A stretch of 64,000 nucleotides of DNA from Paenibacillus pectinilyticus (lineage in GTDB: Bacteria > Bacillota > Bacilli > Paenibacillales > NBRC-103111), in contig NZ_LYPC01000027.1 in the NCBI RefSeq assembly GCF_001700435.1, positions 736,433-800,432 of the forward strand, given 5' to 3'. Both the position numbers and the translations under genes were made by a program. The notes under the pieces were generated by a model. That model was not told the DNA's origin. It did not search any database and saw only the letters and a program-made list of their open reading frames with translations. Of the stretch, positions 9,636-18,021 are shown one piece after another; position 1 is the stretch's first letter, and each line of letters begins with the position of its first letter.

Positions 9636-12600
9636 ATGATATCTTTGGCATTTTCGAAAAGGTGGAAATTTTACGGTTTCATGATGCTCTTCTTTTTAAG
9701 TAGTATGTGGCTATGGTCTGCAACTTCCGTCAAGGCAGCTCAGCAAGAACCGTACAATTGGCAAAATGTGCGTATCGGCGGTGGCGGATTTGTAACCGGG
9801 ATCGCGATTCATCCGACTGAGCCGAATCTTGTCTATATTCGTACCGACGTTGGCGGAGCCTTGTGCTGGGACGAAGTGAATCAGAAGTGGATCCCTTTAT
9901 TGAATATGATTCCCAGAGAAAAATACAATGAGTACGGCGTCGATAGTATCGCACTTGATCCTTCGAATCCGAATGTGGTTTACATTGCGGTAGGCAAATA
10001 CGACTATGTAGGAGCGCCCTCGGATATTCTGAAATCAACAGACCGGGGACTCTCTTGGACGTCAACCGGATTTACCCCTCGGCATTATGGCAATGGGTCC
10101 GGACGTGATCTAGGCGAACGGCTTGCCGTAGACCCGAACAATAGTCAGACCATTTACATGGGCACGCGCTATGACGGATTGTGGAGGAGCACCTCCGGTG
10201 CCAGCACGGGGTCATGGGAGCAGGTGACGAATTTTCCTACCCTCGGAGCCAATCCGACTGGACTTAATTTCGTTTTATTTGATAAAAGTACAGGATCTCC
10301 AGGCGTTTCCACACAAACGATTTATGTAGGGGTCAAAGGCACTGGCATTTATCAAAGTGTAAATGGCGGGACGACATGGACGCTGATGAGTGGAAGCCCG
10401 CTAACACCTCGTCGGGCAGTTCTTGCCGATAGTGGCACTTTATATGTCACATATGAATCTGGCGTCTCGAAGTTTGCTGGCGGCGTATGGACGGACATTA
10501 CGCCTCCGTCATCGGGAAGATACAATGGAATTACGGTAGATCCTACAAACCCGAACATCGTGATGACGGCGATTGAAGACGGTTCAGTCACACCGGCGCC
10601 GATCTATCGGTCGACGAACGGTGGCTTAAACTGGACACAGGTCAACTTTGTCAAACATCCAGATGTTCCCTGGTGGACGAGTAATTGGTTTTCAGCCAAT
10701 ACCTCGACACTGACAATTGATCCCCATTTTCCAAATCGGGTATGGTTAACTGATTTTTACGGCACATGGCGGACAGATGATATAACCGTTAGTCCGTCCC
10801 ATTGGTATACGCACGAAGAAGGCCACGAGGAAGTGGTGACGTTTGCTTTGCGCAGTACGCCGATCGGTGCACCGCTGTTGAGCGGGCACGCGGATGTTGA
10901 TGGCATGCGCCATACATCGCTTACGTCATTTCCAAGCGGTAAATTCGGCAGTCCATCTCTGGGCGATACGGTGTCCATCGACTTTCAAGAGAGTAATCCG
11001 AATTTCATTGCCCGGGTAGGTTCCACTCGTTATGCGGGTACAGGCGGCGGTGGCTACAGTACCAACAACGGGGCGAACTGGACGGCGTTCCCCAATCCAC
11101 CAGGCGTGGCGGGTCGCATCGCCGTATCCGCCGGAAGCGAGACGATGGTCTGGGTCCCACAGAGCGGAAGTCCGATCTATTCAACGAATCGGGGACTCAC
11201 GTGGAATCCTAGCACAGGCGCACCATCCGGAACTGTTCACGATTTCTGGGTTTGGTACCAACCATTAACTTCTGACCGTGTCAATAATAATACCTTTTAT
11301 TTGTTAGAACGGGGGACATGGAAGTTCTTCCGCAGCACGGATGGAGGCGCATCTTGGTCGCTTGCGTCAACAATGCCAACCATACCAACGAAAATTCCCG
11401 CGTATTTCAGCGTCAAGGCTGCGCCGGGTAAGGCAGGGGAAGTGTGGGTCAGCTTGGATGGGAGCGGCCTCTGGCGTTCCAGTAACTCCGGTGATTCTTG
11501 GACGCAGGTATCGAATGTACAGCAGGCGACTTTGTTTGCTTTTGGTAAAAATAAGCTAGGCTCCACGGATCCCACTGTCTTCGTATATGGCAAGGTGGAT
11601 AATAGCGTAGGTATTTTCCGCTCTGATGATTTCGGTACGACCAGGGTCAAGATTGACGTAGCAGATCCGGCGATTGGTGCTGAAGCCAACTCGATGGAAG
11701 GCGATCGTCAGACATGGGGACGTGTTTATATCGGAACGAACGGAACCGGTGTATTTTACGGTGATACCTTGATGAGCGAAGGAACGGATACGGAAGCTCC
11801 GACAGCGCCTTCGAATTTGACATCTCCCTCACATACATCCACGAGCGTGAACTTGTCCTGGACAGCTTCAACTGATAACACGGGGGTAGCGGGGTACAAC
11901 ATTTACAATGGAGGCACATATGTGGGTGCCACGACAACACTTTCAAGTACAACCTATACGGTCAACGGCTTAACGCCTAGCACCACTTATTCATTTACTG
12001 TAAAAGCCAAAGATGGAGCGGGCAATCTCTCGACTTCGAGCAACGCCCTGAGTGTTACAACAGCGCCTCCTCCGGCACCGCCGACGAATCTGATTACGAC
12101 ATCGGCGACGCTCACGAGCCTAAGCCTAAGTTGGAGTCCGCCATCTAATCTCTCTGGTGTAGTTGGCTATAACCTCTACGTGGGATCCAAACAGGTGGCA
12201 ACTACCTCTGGCACAGCGTATACACTTACGGGACTACTGCCCAGCCAAACATACTCGGTTACCGTTCGTTCTATAGATGGTGCAGGCAGCACATCAGTAG
12301 CTAGCAATACGCTTGCTGCAACAACGGCGACAGGCCCAGGAACGCTTGCCTTCAGTGACGATTTTCAGGATGGGGTAGCGGATGGTTGGACGCCTGCAAA
12401 CGGTACATGGTCTGTCGTTACATCAGGCGGATCGAAGGTGTATAAGCAAGCTTCCTGGCTGGCGACAAATGCATTCAGTACGGTCGATAGCAGCGCATAT
12501 TCTAATTACAGCGTGGAAACGAACATCAAACTTACCCAAAATGATATCGACTTGGCTGCTGGTATTACAGCCCGCTATACCGATCCAAACAATTTCTACT

Positions 12601-14567
12601 ATTTCCGAATTAAAGCTGGCAAACTACAGATTGGTAAATCCGTGAACGGAGTCGTCACGATCCTGACTGCGAAAAATTATACCATGACGACGAATGAAGT
12701 GTACGCGTTCACAGCGGTTTTAAACAATAGCACACTCGATTTATATGTGAATGGGTTTATGGAATTATCTGTGACAGATACAAGTCTTACTTCGGGAAAA
12801 ATTGGTCTATATGCCTTCAAAACGAGTGTTGAGTTTGACAATGTGAAAGTCATACGTGATCGTGACTTCGCGTCACCAACGGCTCCAAGTAATTTGCGCT
12901 TAGTATCCAAAAGCGAGACCACGGCGGATGTGTCTTGGGATGCATCCACGGACAACGTTGGTATCACCCAATATGACGTGTATCAAGGTTCAACTCTGAT
13001 CGGAACCGTAACGTCTAACACGTATTCCGCAACGAACTTAACAGCGAATACGAATTACACGTTTAGTGTTAAGGCAAAGGATGCAGCAGGCAATGTATCG
13101 GCAGCAAGCGCTTCGCTTAGTGTAACGACAGATCCGTATCTGTTTCAAGCGAAGAAAACGATCGCTGCTATTAGCGTCAACGGTGTTCTGGACGAACAAG
13201 TATGGTCCTCGTTCAAGTCAATAAAGAAACCGATTATAGGGACACCGAACAATACGGCGGAATTCAGCACGCTCTGGGACAATACGTATTTGTATGTAGG
13301 GGTCAAGGTCATCGACGGTCATCTCTACAATACTGCTGTGGAACCTTATTATGATGACTCCATCGAAATCTATATCGATAGCAACAACAATAAGGGTACG
13401 ACGTATGACAGCTATGATCAGCAGTATATCAAGGGTTGGAACGACAGCACACTATGGCTGCAGAGAGTGATGCCGAGCGGAGTGCTGCATGGATGGGCGC
13501 CGATTCCAGGCGGATACAGTGTGGAACTGGCGATTCCATGGAGCACGCTTAGCCTTACACCATCGGCTGGTATGACGATTGGTTTTGACGTGGCGAATAA
13601 TGACACCGATACCGGTACGGGTCGGGATAGTCAAATGATGTGGGCTGGAACGAACGACAACTGGACGAATACAGCATCTTTCGGAAGCCTGCAACTTTCC
13701 TCTGTCACGACTGGGGATACGCAGCCGCCGACACTTCCAATGAATGTGATATCGCCTTCACACACGGATCGGACCGCGGATTTGTCTTGGACGGCTTCTT
13801 CGGACAATGTGGGCGTTACCGGGTATGCGATATACAACGGTAGCAATCTCGTTGCAACAGTCACTTCGACGACCTATACGGTTATGGGTTTAACGCCGGG
13901 AACGAGCTATACCTTTACTGTAAAAGCGAAAGACGCGGAAAATAATATGTCCGCAGCGAGCAACACAGTCAACGTCACGATGGATGCGTCCTACACGCTG
14001 ATCCCTGTTACCAAAACGAATGCCGGCATTGTCGTAGATGGATCACTGGGCGAAACGGCTTGGTCCATCACGAATCAAGCGAACAAAAACGTGGTCGGAA
14101 CAAGTAACAACTCGGCACAATTTGGGGTATTATGGGATGAAACGTATTTGTATGTCGGCGTTACGATTCTTGATAGCGATTTGTACAACAACTCACCAGA
14201 GCCTTATTCCGATGATTCCGTCGAGATTTATATCGACGGCAATCATAACCAAGGCGCGACTTATGACAGTTTTGACCGGCAGTTTATCAAAGGTTGGAAC
14301 GACACTTCTTTGTTTGAGGCACGAAGTCTCACGAATGGTGTCCAGCATGCATGGGCAGCTGTGCCGAATGGATACAGCGTGGAGATGGCCATTTCTTGGA
14401 GTTCACTTGGCCTTACACCATCCGCGGGGATGATGATCGGCTTTGACATCGCGAATAATGATGAGGACGATGGGAACGGTCGACTAAGCCAGACGGTCTG
14501 GGCAGGTACATCGAATAACTGGTCGAGCACCTTATCTTTTGGAGAGTTGAAACTAGTATTACCCTAA
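9636..14567 (+). CDS. Secreted GH74-like endoglucanase/xyloglucanase with FN3 and CBM9-like modules
   Basis: 1643 residues. Signal peptide to about residue 34 (cut near VKA-AQ). Residues 36-715 look like the GH74 double beta-propeller: opening YNWQNVRIGGGGFVTGIAIH, an Asp in YGVDSIALDPSNPN as in the GH74 catalytic-base region, GHADVDGMRH where the second catalytic Asp is expected, and several BNR repeats (STNGGLNWT, STDGGASWS). Then FN3 at about 718-805 and 810-900, a LamG-like concanavalin-fold domain at about 904-1076, FN3 at about 1080-1165, CBM9-like at about 1169-1358, FN3 at about 1361-1448 and CBM9-like at about 1452-1643. GGGAGGGA precedes the ATG. It probably cuts xyloglucan outside the cell and feeds the importer encoded upstream. 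The second catalytic motif departs from usual GH74, so substrate is uncertain. Confidence 0.8.
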   Translation: MISLAFSKRWKFYGFMMLFFLSSMWLWSATSVKAAQQEPYNWQNVRIGGGGFVTGIAIHPTEPNLVYIRTDVGGALCWDEVNQKWIPLLNMIPREKYNEYGVDSIALDPSNPNVVYIAVGKYDYVGAPSDILKSTDRGLSWTSTGFTPRHYGNGSGRDLGERLAVDPNNSQTIYMGTRYDGLWRSTSGASTGSWEQVTNFPTLGANPTGLNFVLFDKSTGSPGVSTQTIYVGVKGTGIYQSVNGGTTWTLMSGSPLTPRRAVLADSGTLYVTYESGVSKFAGGVWTDITPPSSGRYNGITVDPTNPNIVMTAIEDGSVTPAPIYRSTNGGLNWTQVNFVKHPDVPWWTSNWFSANTSTLTIDPHFPNRVWLTDFYGTWRTDDITVSPSHWYTHEEGHEEVVTFALRSTPIGAPLLSGHADVDGMRHTSLTSFPSGKFGSPSLGDTVSIDFQESNPNFIARVGSTRYAGTGGGGYSTNNGANWTAFPNPPGVAGRIAVSAGSETMVWVPQSGSPIYSTNRGLTWNPSTGAPSGTVHDFWVWYQPLTSDRVNNNTFYLLERGTWKFFRSTDGGASWSLASTMPTIPTKIPAYFSVKAAPGKAGEVWVSLDGSGLWRSSNSGDSWTQVSNVQQATLFAFGKNKLGSTDPTVFVYGKVDNSVGIFRSDDFGTTRVKIDVADPAIGAEANSMEGDRQTWGRVYIGTNGTGVFYGDTLMSEGTDTEAPTAPSNLTSPSHTSTSVNLSWTASTDNTGVAGYNIYNGGTYVGATTTLSSTTYTVNGLTPSTTYSFTVKAKDGAGNLSTSSNALSVTTAPPPAPPTNLITTSATLTSLSLSWSPPSNLSGVVGYNLYVGSKQVATTSGTAYTLTGLLPSQTYSVTVRSIDGAGSTSVASNTLAATTATGPGTLAFSDDFQDGVADGWTPANGTWSVVTSGGSKVYKQASWLATNAFSTVDSSAYSNYSVETNIKLTQNDIDLAAGITARYTDPNNFYYFRIKAGKLQIGKSVNGVVTILTAKNYTMTTNEVYAFTAVLNNSTLDLYVNGFMELSVTDTSLTSGKIGLYAFKTSVEFDNVKVIRDRDFASPTAPSNLRLVSKSETTADVSWDASTDNVGITQYDVYQGSTLIGTVTSNTYSATNLTANTNYTFSVKAKDAAGNVSAASASLSVTTDPYLFQAKKTIAAISVNGVLDEQVWSSFKSIKKPIIGTPNNTAEFSTLWDNTYLYVGVKVIDGHLYNTAVEPYYDDSIEIYIDSNNNKGTTYDSYDQQYIKGWNDSTLWLQRVMPSGVLHGWAPIPGGYSVELAIPWSTLSLTPSAGMTIGFDVANNDTDTGTGRDSQMMWAGTNDNWTNTASFGSLQLSSVTTGDTQPPTLPMNVISPSHTDRTADLSWTASSDNVGVTGYAIYNGSNLVATVTSTTYTVMGLTPGTSYTFTVKAKDAENNMSAASNTVNVTMDASYTLIPVTKTNAGIVVDGSLGETAWSITNQANKNVVGTSNNSAQFGVLWDETYLYVGVTILDSDLYNNSPEPYSDDSVEIYIDGNHNQGATYDSFDRQFIKGWNDTSLFEARSLTNGVQHAWAAVPNGYSVEMAISWSSLGLTPSAGMMIGFDIANNDEDDGNGRLSQTVWAGTSNNWSSTLSFGELKLVLP
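12872..14567 (+). repeat. Duplicated FN3 + CBM9-like module pair
   Basis: The encoded segment at about residues 1080-1358 (FN3 then CBM9-like) is repeated at about 1361-1643. Shared blocks include LWD-TYLYVGV, EPY-DDS-EIYID, FIKGWND/YIKGWND and the closing GFD-ANND. The copies differ clearly in DNA, so the duplication is old. Confidence 0.8.
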
Positions 14568-14643
14568 GGGGTTAACTGCACTTTATCAACTTGCCACGGC
14601 GAGTGAGCTTCTGCAAATGGCGGAATCAGAATGAGGAATAACA

Positions 14644-14680
14644 AAAACGGAGCCTGCATCTTGCAGGCTCCGTTTTCTAA
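14644..14680. terminator. Bidirectional terminator between convergent genes
   Basis: A perfect 15-bp stem, AAAACGGAGCCTGCA (14644-14658) with TGCAGGCTCCGTTTT (14662-14676), and a 3-base loop TCT. A-rich and T-rich flanks let it work in both directions, for the secreted enzyme gene ending at 14567 and the minus-strand kinase gene ending at 14708. Confidence 0.93.
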
Positions 14681-14707
14681 TTGAATTTTTGCATATAAGT
14701 AATCTCA

Positions 14708-16360
14708 TCATTTTATCAGCGGAATTCTAACCTCAATCAAGGTTCCTTCATTTACCTTACTTCGATACGAAATACGGCCATGATGTTGTTTAATAATTTT
14801 GTGGCTGATCATAAGACCAAGTCCAGTTCCCTTTTCTTTCAAGCTATAAAAAGGTTGTCCTAAACGATGAATGTGATCCTCTGGTATCCCACACCCCTGA
14901 TCTTCAACAAGTATCACACACTCATCTTCAGCTTCTTTTCGCAAACTAATCTGAATCATACCACCATTAGGCATGGACTCTATAGCGTTCTTTAAAATAT
15001 TAAGAAACACCTGCTTTAATTGGTTTTTTTCGCATGTGATAGGGAAAGCGGATTCTTCATAACTGACCTTAAATTCAATATTTCGTAAAAGGACTTGAGG
15101 AGATAGGAACTCGACCGTATACGCAATCAGTTCTTTTACATCCGTACGGGTAAGTTGAACAGCTTGGGGTTTTCCCAAAGAAAGAAGCTCACTCGTAATG
15201 GTTTCAATACGTTCGAGCTCGCTTAGGAGCAGATCACTATACTTAATCGGATGCTTCTCCTTTTTTTGAATCTGAAGAAATCCTTTGATGGTTGTGAGGG
15301 GATTGCGAATTTCATGAGCCACACCTGCCGCCATCTCCCCAACAATGGATAGCTTCTCAGATTGCAAAAGGAATTCTTCGGCTTTTTTGCGTTCGGAGAT
15401 ATCTCGACTGATAATAACAATATGCTCGATAAGACCACTATCACCTTTAACAGGCCGACAACGGGACTCAAATTCGATCCAATGGCCTTCTTTATGCTTC
15501 AAACGGAATTCCATGGAGTGGGCTTCCATATTGTCAAGCATCCTCTGTATGGTATCCTTAAACATTGCCAAATCGTCTGGATGTACGAACTCACATAATG
15601 TAGTGCCTTCAAATTTTAAGCTCTGATACCCCAAAATGAATTCATGGGAAGGCGAAAAATAACTAATCGAATGATCTTTATCCATAACCATAATGAGGTC
15701 AGATGTATTTTCAGCAATGAGCCTATATTTGGATTCACTTGCTTCGAGTGTCTTCTCTATGACTTTTTTTTCCGTGATGATTCTCCGAAGTTTCTCATTG
15801 GATTCAATCAGTAAGCCACCTAGGAGTACTCCCAACATCACAAATAATAAATACTGAATGTGAAAGATGGGCTGATCTTGTAAAATATGAAAAGAAAATA
15901 CGGTACATATATAGAGAATAATATAGGCTCCAAATAAGGTCGCACTTCTCTTAAGTGGTGGAAAAAGAGAGAGATATACATGCAAGATAGAGAAAACAGT
16001 CATGATGAGTGCCCAACCAGCTATTGCCGCTGGCCAATGTCCGTTTGAATAGAGCCTGTAGAGTAAGGAGATCGCACCAGTAATTAATCCTGCCACCGGT
16101 CCAAGATAGGTAAAAACTAGAATGATAGGGGCATACCGTATGTCGTAAGAAAATCCTTGTTGTTTGACCGACAACATGACGAGGATAACGGAAACAAAAC
16201 CAGCATAAACGGCTACCCAAAGGTGCAGCTTTTTAAGCGGCTGATGGTTAATATAAGAACGAATAACTAAGGGCGTACTAACCAAGAGTGAATAAATGGA
16301 AAGATTAACAATGTAGTCAAATATAATCACTATATTTTCACCCGTATCTATTTTTATCAT
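14708..16360 (-). CDS. KinB-like sensor histidine kinase (5TMR_LYT + PAS)
   Basis: 550 residues. The first 190 or so form five or six membrane helices with the 5TM receptor pattern of LytS/KinB proteins (APIILVFTYLGPVAGLITGA). A PAS domain follows at about 205-330 (LIAENTSDLIMVMDKDHSI), then HisKA with H349 in VAHEIRNPLTTIKGF and HATPase with the N-box LKQVFLNILKNAIESM and GTGLGLMISHKI. The ATG at 16360 has AGGTATAGGA upstream. No response regulator lies beside it. Bacillus kinases of this build (KinB and relatives) feed the sporulation phosphorelay through Spo0F, so a sporulation-kinase role is a reasonable inference, though other receivers are possible. Confidence 0.85.
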   Translation of the reverse strand: MIKIDTGENIVIIFDYIVNLSIYSLLVSTPLVIRSYINHQPLKKLHLWVAVYAGFVSVILVMLSVKQQGFSYDIRYAPIILVFTYLGPVAGLITGAISLLYRLYSNGHWPAAIAGWALIMTVFSILHVYLSLFPPLKRSATLFGAYIILYICTVFSFHILQDQPIFHIQYLLFVMLGVLLGGLLIESNEKLRRIITEKKVIEKTLEASESKYRLIAENTSDLIMVMDKDHSISYFSPSHEFILGYQSLKFEGTTLCEFVHPDDLAMFKDTIQRMLDNMEAHSMEFRLKHKEGHWIEFESRCRPVKGDSGLIEHIVIISRDISERKKAEEFLLQSEKLSIVGEMAAGVAHEIRNPLTTIKGFLQIQKKEKHPIKYSDLLLSELERIETITSELLSLGKPQAVQLTRTDVKELIAYTVEFLSPQVLLRNIEFKVSYEESAFPITCEKNQLKQVFLNILKNAIESMPNGGMIQISLRKEAEDECVILVEDQGCGIPEDHIHRLGQPFYSLKEKGTGLGLMISHKIIKQHHGRISYRSKVNEGTLIEVRIPLIK

Positions 16361-16497
16361 TCCTATACCTATCTATCATAAACAAGAGTGCCTATGAATT
16401 CCATATATTTCTTAAGAGAAAAAGGAGTGCCGCGGCTTGGTGTGCTTCGGTTTTATAATTAATTAGGAAACATCCTCATATTTTTTTCTCGAAATTG

Positions 16498-16526
16498 TTG
16501 AGAAATCTCTAAATATGGATTAACAT
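16498..16526 (+). promoter_or_regulatory. SigA-type promoter for the DUF4317 gene
   Basis: TTGAGA (16498-16503), a 17-base spacer and TAACAT (16521-16526). The predicted transcript would start near 16533 and carry about 80 bases of leader with a hairpin. Confidence 0.5.
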
Positions 16527-16548
16527 ACAGGAAGTGTTCATAACGGTG

Positions 16549-16572
16549 AAAGCCCTTCTCATGAAGGGTTTT
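16549..16572 (+). other. Leader hairpin upstream of the DUF4317 gene
   Basis: AAAGCCCTTC pairs with GAAGGGTTTT around a TCAT loop, with one G-U pair. No T run follows, so it is unlikely to terminate. It lies between the predicted promoter and the ribosome site and could stabilise the mRNA or bind a regulator. Confidence 0.4.
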
Positions 16573-16615
16573 ACTTTGTACGTCTAATTCACTTCATAGG
16601 AGCGTCTGAAGGACC

Positions 16616-17779
16616 ATGATAAAGAAAGAAATCGCACATATTCGCAAGCATTTTAAATTGGATAACGAAATGCTTAAACTTCACGATATTTTAAACGTGT
16701 ATATTATGAAGGAAACCAACGAGATTTACCATTATGAGCGCCAACCGTTCGCCTTCGTGGATAGGGAGAAGCAGGAACTATATATGCTTAATTTCAAAAA
16801 ACTGCTGACCGGCGAATTAGATCAGAAGATGTACGAGTTAAAGTTTCAGGATGAAGCGGAGCAGCCTTCGCAGGTGCTTCTCCATCAAGGGCTGGTGACC
16901 GGAAATGCGGAAGAATGGCAAGATCTAATGCTTTTGTTAGTGGAGAAAATGTTGGTGGATACCAACTACGAACAGGATACGGTGATTACTTTCGTCCGCG
17001 GGCAATATTCCAAGCCGACGAAGAGTAGGAACGAAGATGCCATGGAGAGCGAAAAGAACGAAATGTTCGCGAATCTATTTATTCTTTGCAGCGTGAATTC
17101 CACAGAACAACAAAAGAAAACGCTCATGTTTGACTATGTCGAGAGGGAATATAAATATAATGTTTTCGTAGACCCAATTATCAAATTGAATACGCCGGAA
17201 CAAGGTTTTTTATACCCTAGTGTGACGGACAACTATTCGGACGTGAATCGCATTCTGTATTGCTCGGGGAGAGCGCATGAACCGAATTGGCATTTCATCG
17301 AGGGAGTCTTAAATGCTGAGAAGACCGTGACGGCATTAGAAGAGAGAAGCATTTTTGAGGAAATCGTGAAAGAAGTAGCGGGAGATCAACTCGATACCGC
17401 AATGATTGCTCATGTGTATGAGGAAATTCATCGAGTCATTGAGACGAACGAAGCGGAAGAGCCGCCAAAGCTGGATTATAAAGATGTTGAACGGATGCTG
17501 TCGGCTAGTGGTGTGGAAAATGTGACGACAGAAAGGGTGGAACGAGCGTTCCAGAACGTCGTCGATGACAAAAACTTTGAAATGAAAGCAAGTAGCGTCA
17601 TGCCAAAGTTCACGTCGAAATCGATTAAGATTGAAACGAAGGTTGCCACGATTACAGTCAGCCCGCAAGATTTGAAGTATGTGAGACAGGTGAATCATCA
17701 AGGGAAACGATGTATTTTAATTGAAGTTGATGAAGACGTCGTGATTGAAGGATTTAATATTAATACGGAGACGTTGTAG
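16616..17779 (+). CDS. DUF4317 family protein, function unknown
   Basis: 387 residues beginning MIKKEIAHIRKHFKLDNEML, the characteristic opening of DUF4317 proteins of Firmicutes. It is soluble, acidic and free of signal or membrane segments. The C-terminal third (KSIKIETKVATITVSPQDLK) looks like a small beta-rich domain. AGGAG at 16598-16602 lies upstream, with GAAGGA nearer. It stands alone: the kinase on its left is divergent and the hut genes follow after a 242-base gap. No terminator is seen right after its stop, so transcription may run to the hairpin at 17945. I do not know its function. Confidence 0.85.
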   Translation: MIKKEIAHIRKHFKLDNEMLKLHDILNVYIMKETNEIYHYERQPFAFVDREKQELYMLNFKKLLTGELDQKMYELKFQDEAEQPSQVLLHQGLVTGNAEEWQDLMLLLVEKMLVDTNYEQDTVITFVRGQYSKPTKSRNEDAMESEKNEMFANLFILCSVNSTEQQKKTLMFDYVEREYKYNVFVDPIIKLNTPEQGFLYPSVTDNYSDVNRILYCSGRAHEPNWHFIEGVLNAEKTVTALEERSIFEEIVKEVAGDQLDTAMIAHVYEEIHRVIETNEAEEPPKLDYKDVERMLSASGVENVTTERVERAFQNVVDDKNFEMKASSVMPKFTSKSIKIETKVATITVSPQDLKYVRQVNHQGKRCILIEVDEDVVIEGFNINTETL

Positions 17780-17813
17780 CGTAGAGAATTTTAGTACTAG
17801 GCAATAAGCCATC

Positions 17814-17843
17814 TTGACAGCTTGAGAGGCCGCGTGTGACAAT
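17814..17843 (+). promoter_or_regulatory. Candidate promoter of the hut operon
   Basis: A consensus -35 TTGACA (17814-17819) followed after 18 bases by GACAAT (17838-17843), a 4/6 match to TATAAT. It would give a leader of about 170 bases containing the hairpin at 17945-17987. Confidence 0.45.
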
Positions 17844-17944
17844 GAGATTAGGCAAAAAACAACATAACTATAAAGTGAGTGATGGCGATGAAGGATCGGC
17901 TGGAGCAGGATACCGGACAATCGCATAGAACCCTCTTTTTTAAA

Positions 17945-17992
17945 AAAGGGACCGTATGGAAGGTAATAACTTCCGTACGGTCCCTTTCTTTT
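17945..17992 (+). terminator. Strong hairpin in the hut leader (probable attenuator)
   Basis: AAAGGGACCGTATGGAAG (17945-17962) pairs with CTTCCGTACGGTCCCTTT (17970-17987): 18 bp with one G-U pair, a 7-base loop and a following TTTCTTTT. It has the form of a full-strength terminator yet ends 34 bases before the hutH start, leaving no room for a promoter. Hut transcription must therefore pass through it. In Bacillus subtilis a terminator just upstream of hutH is opened by the HutP-histidine complex; no hutP is visible here. Confidence 0.8.
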
Positions 17993-18021
17993 GGTAAAGC
18001 GAGAAAGGAGTCTGAGTAGAC

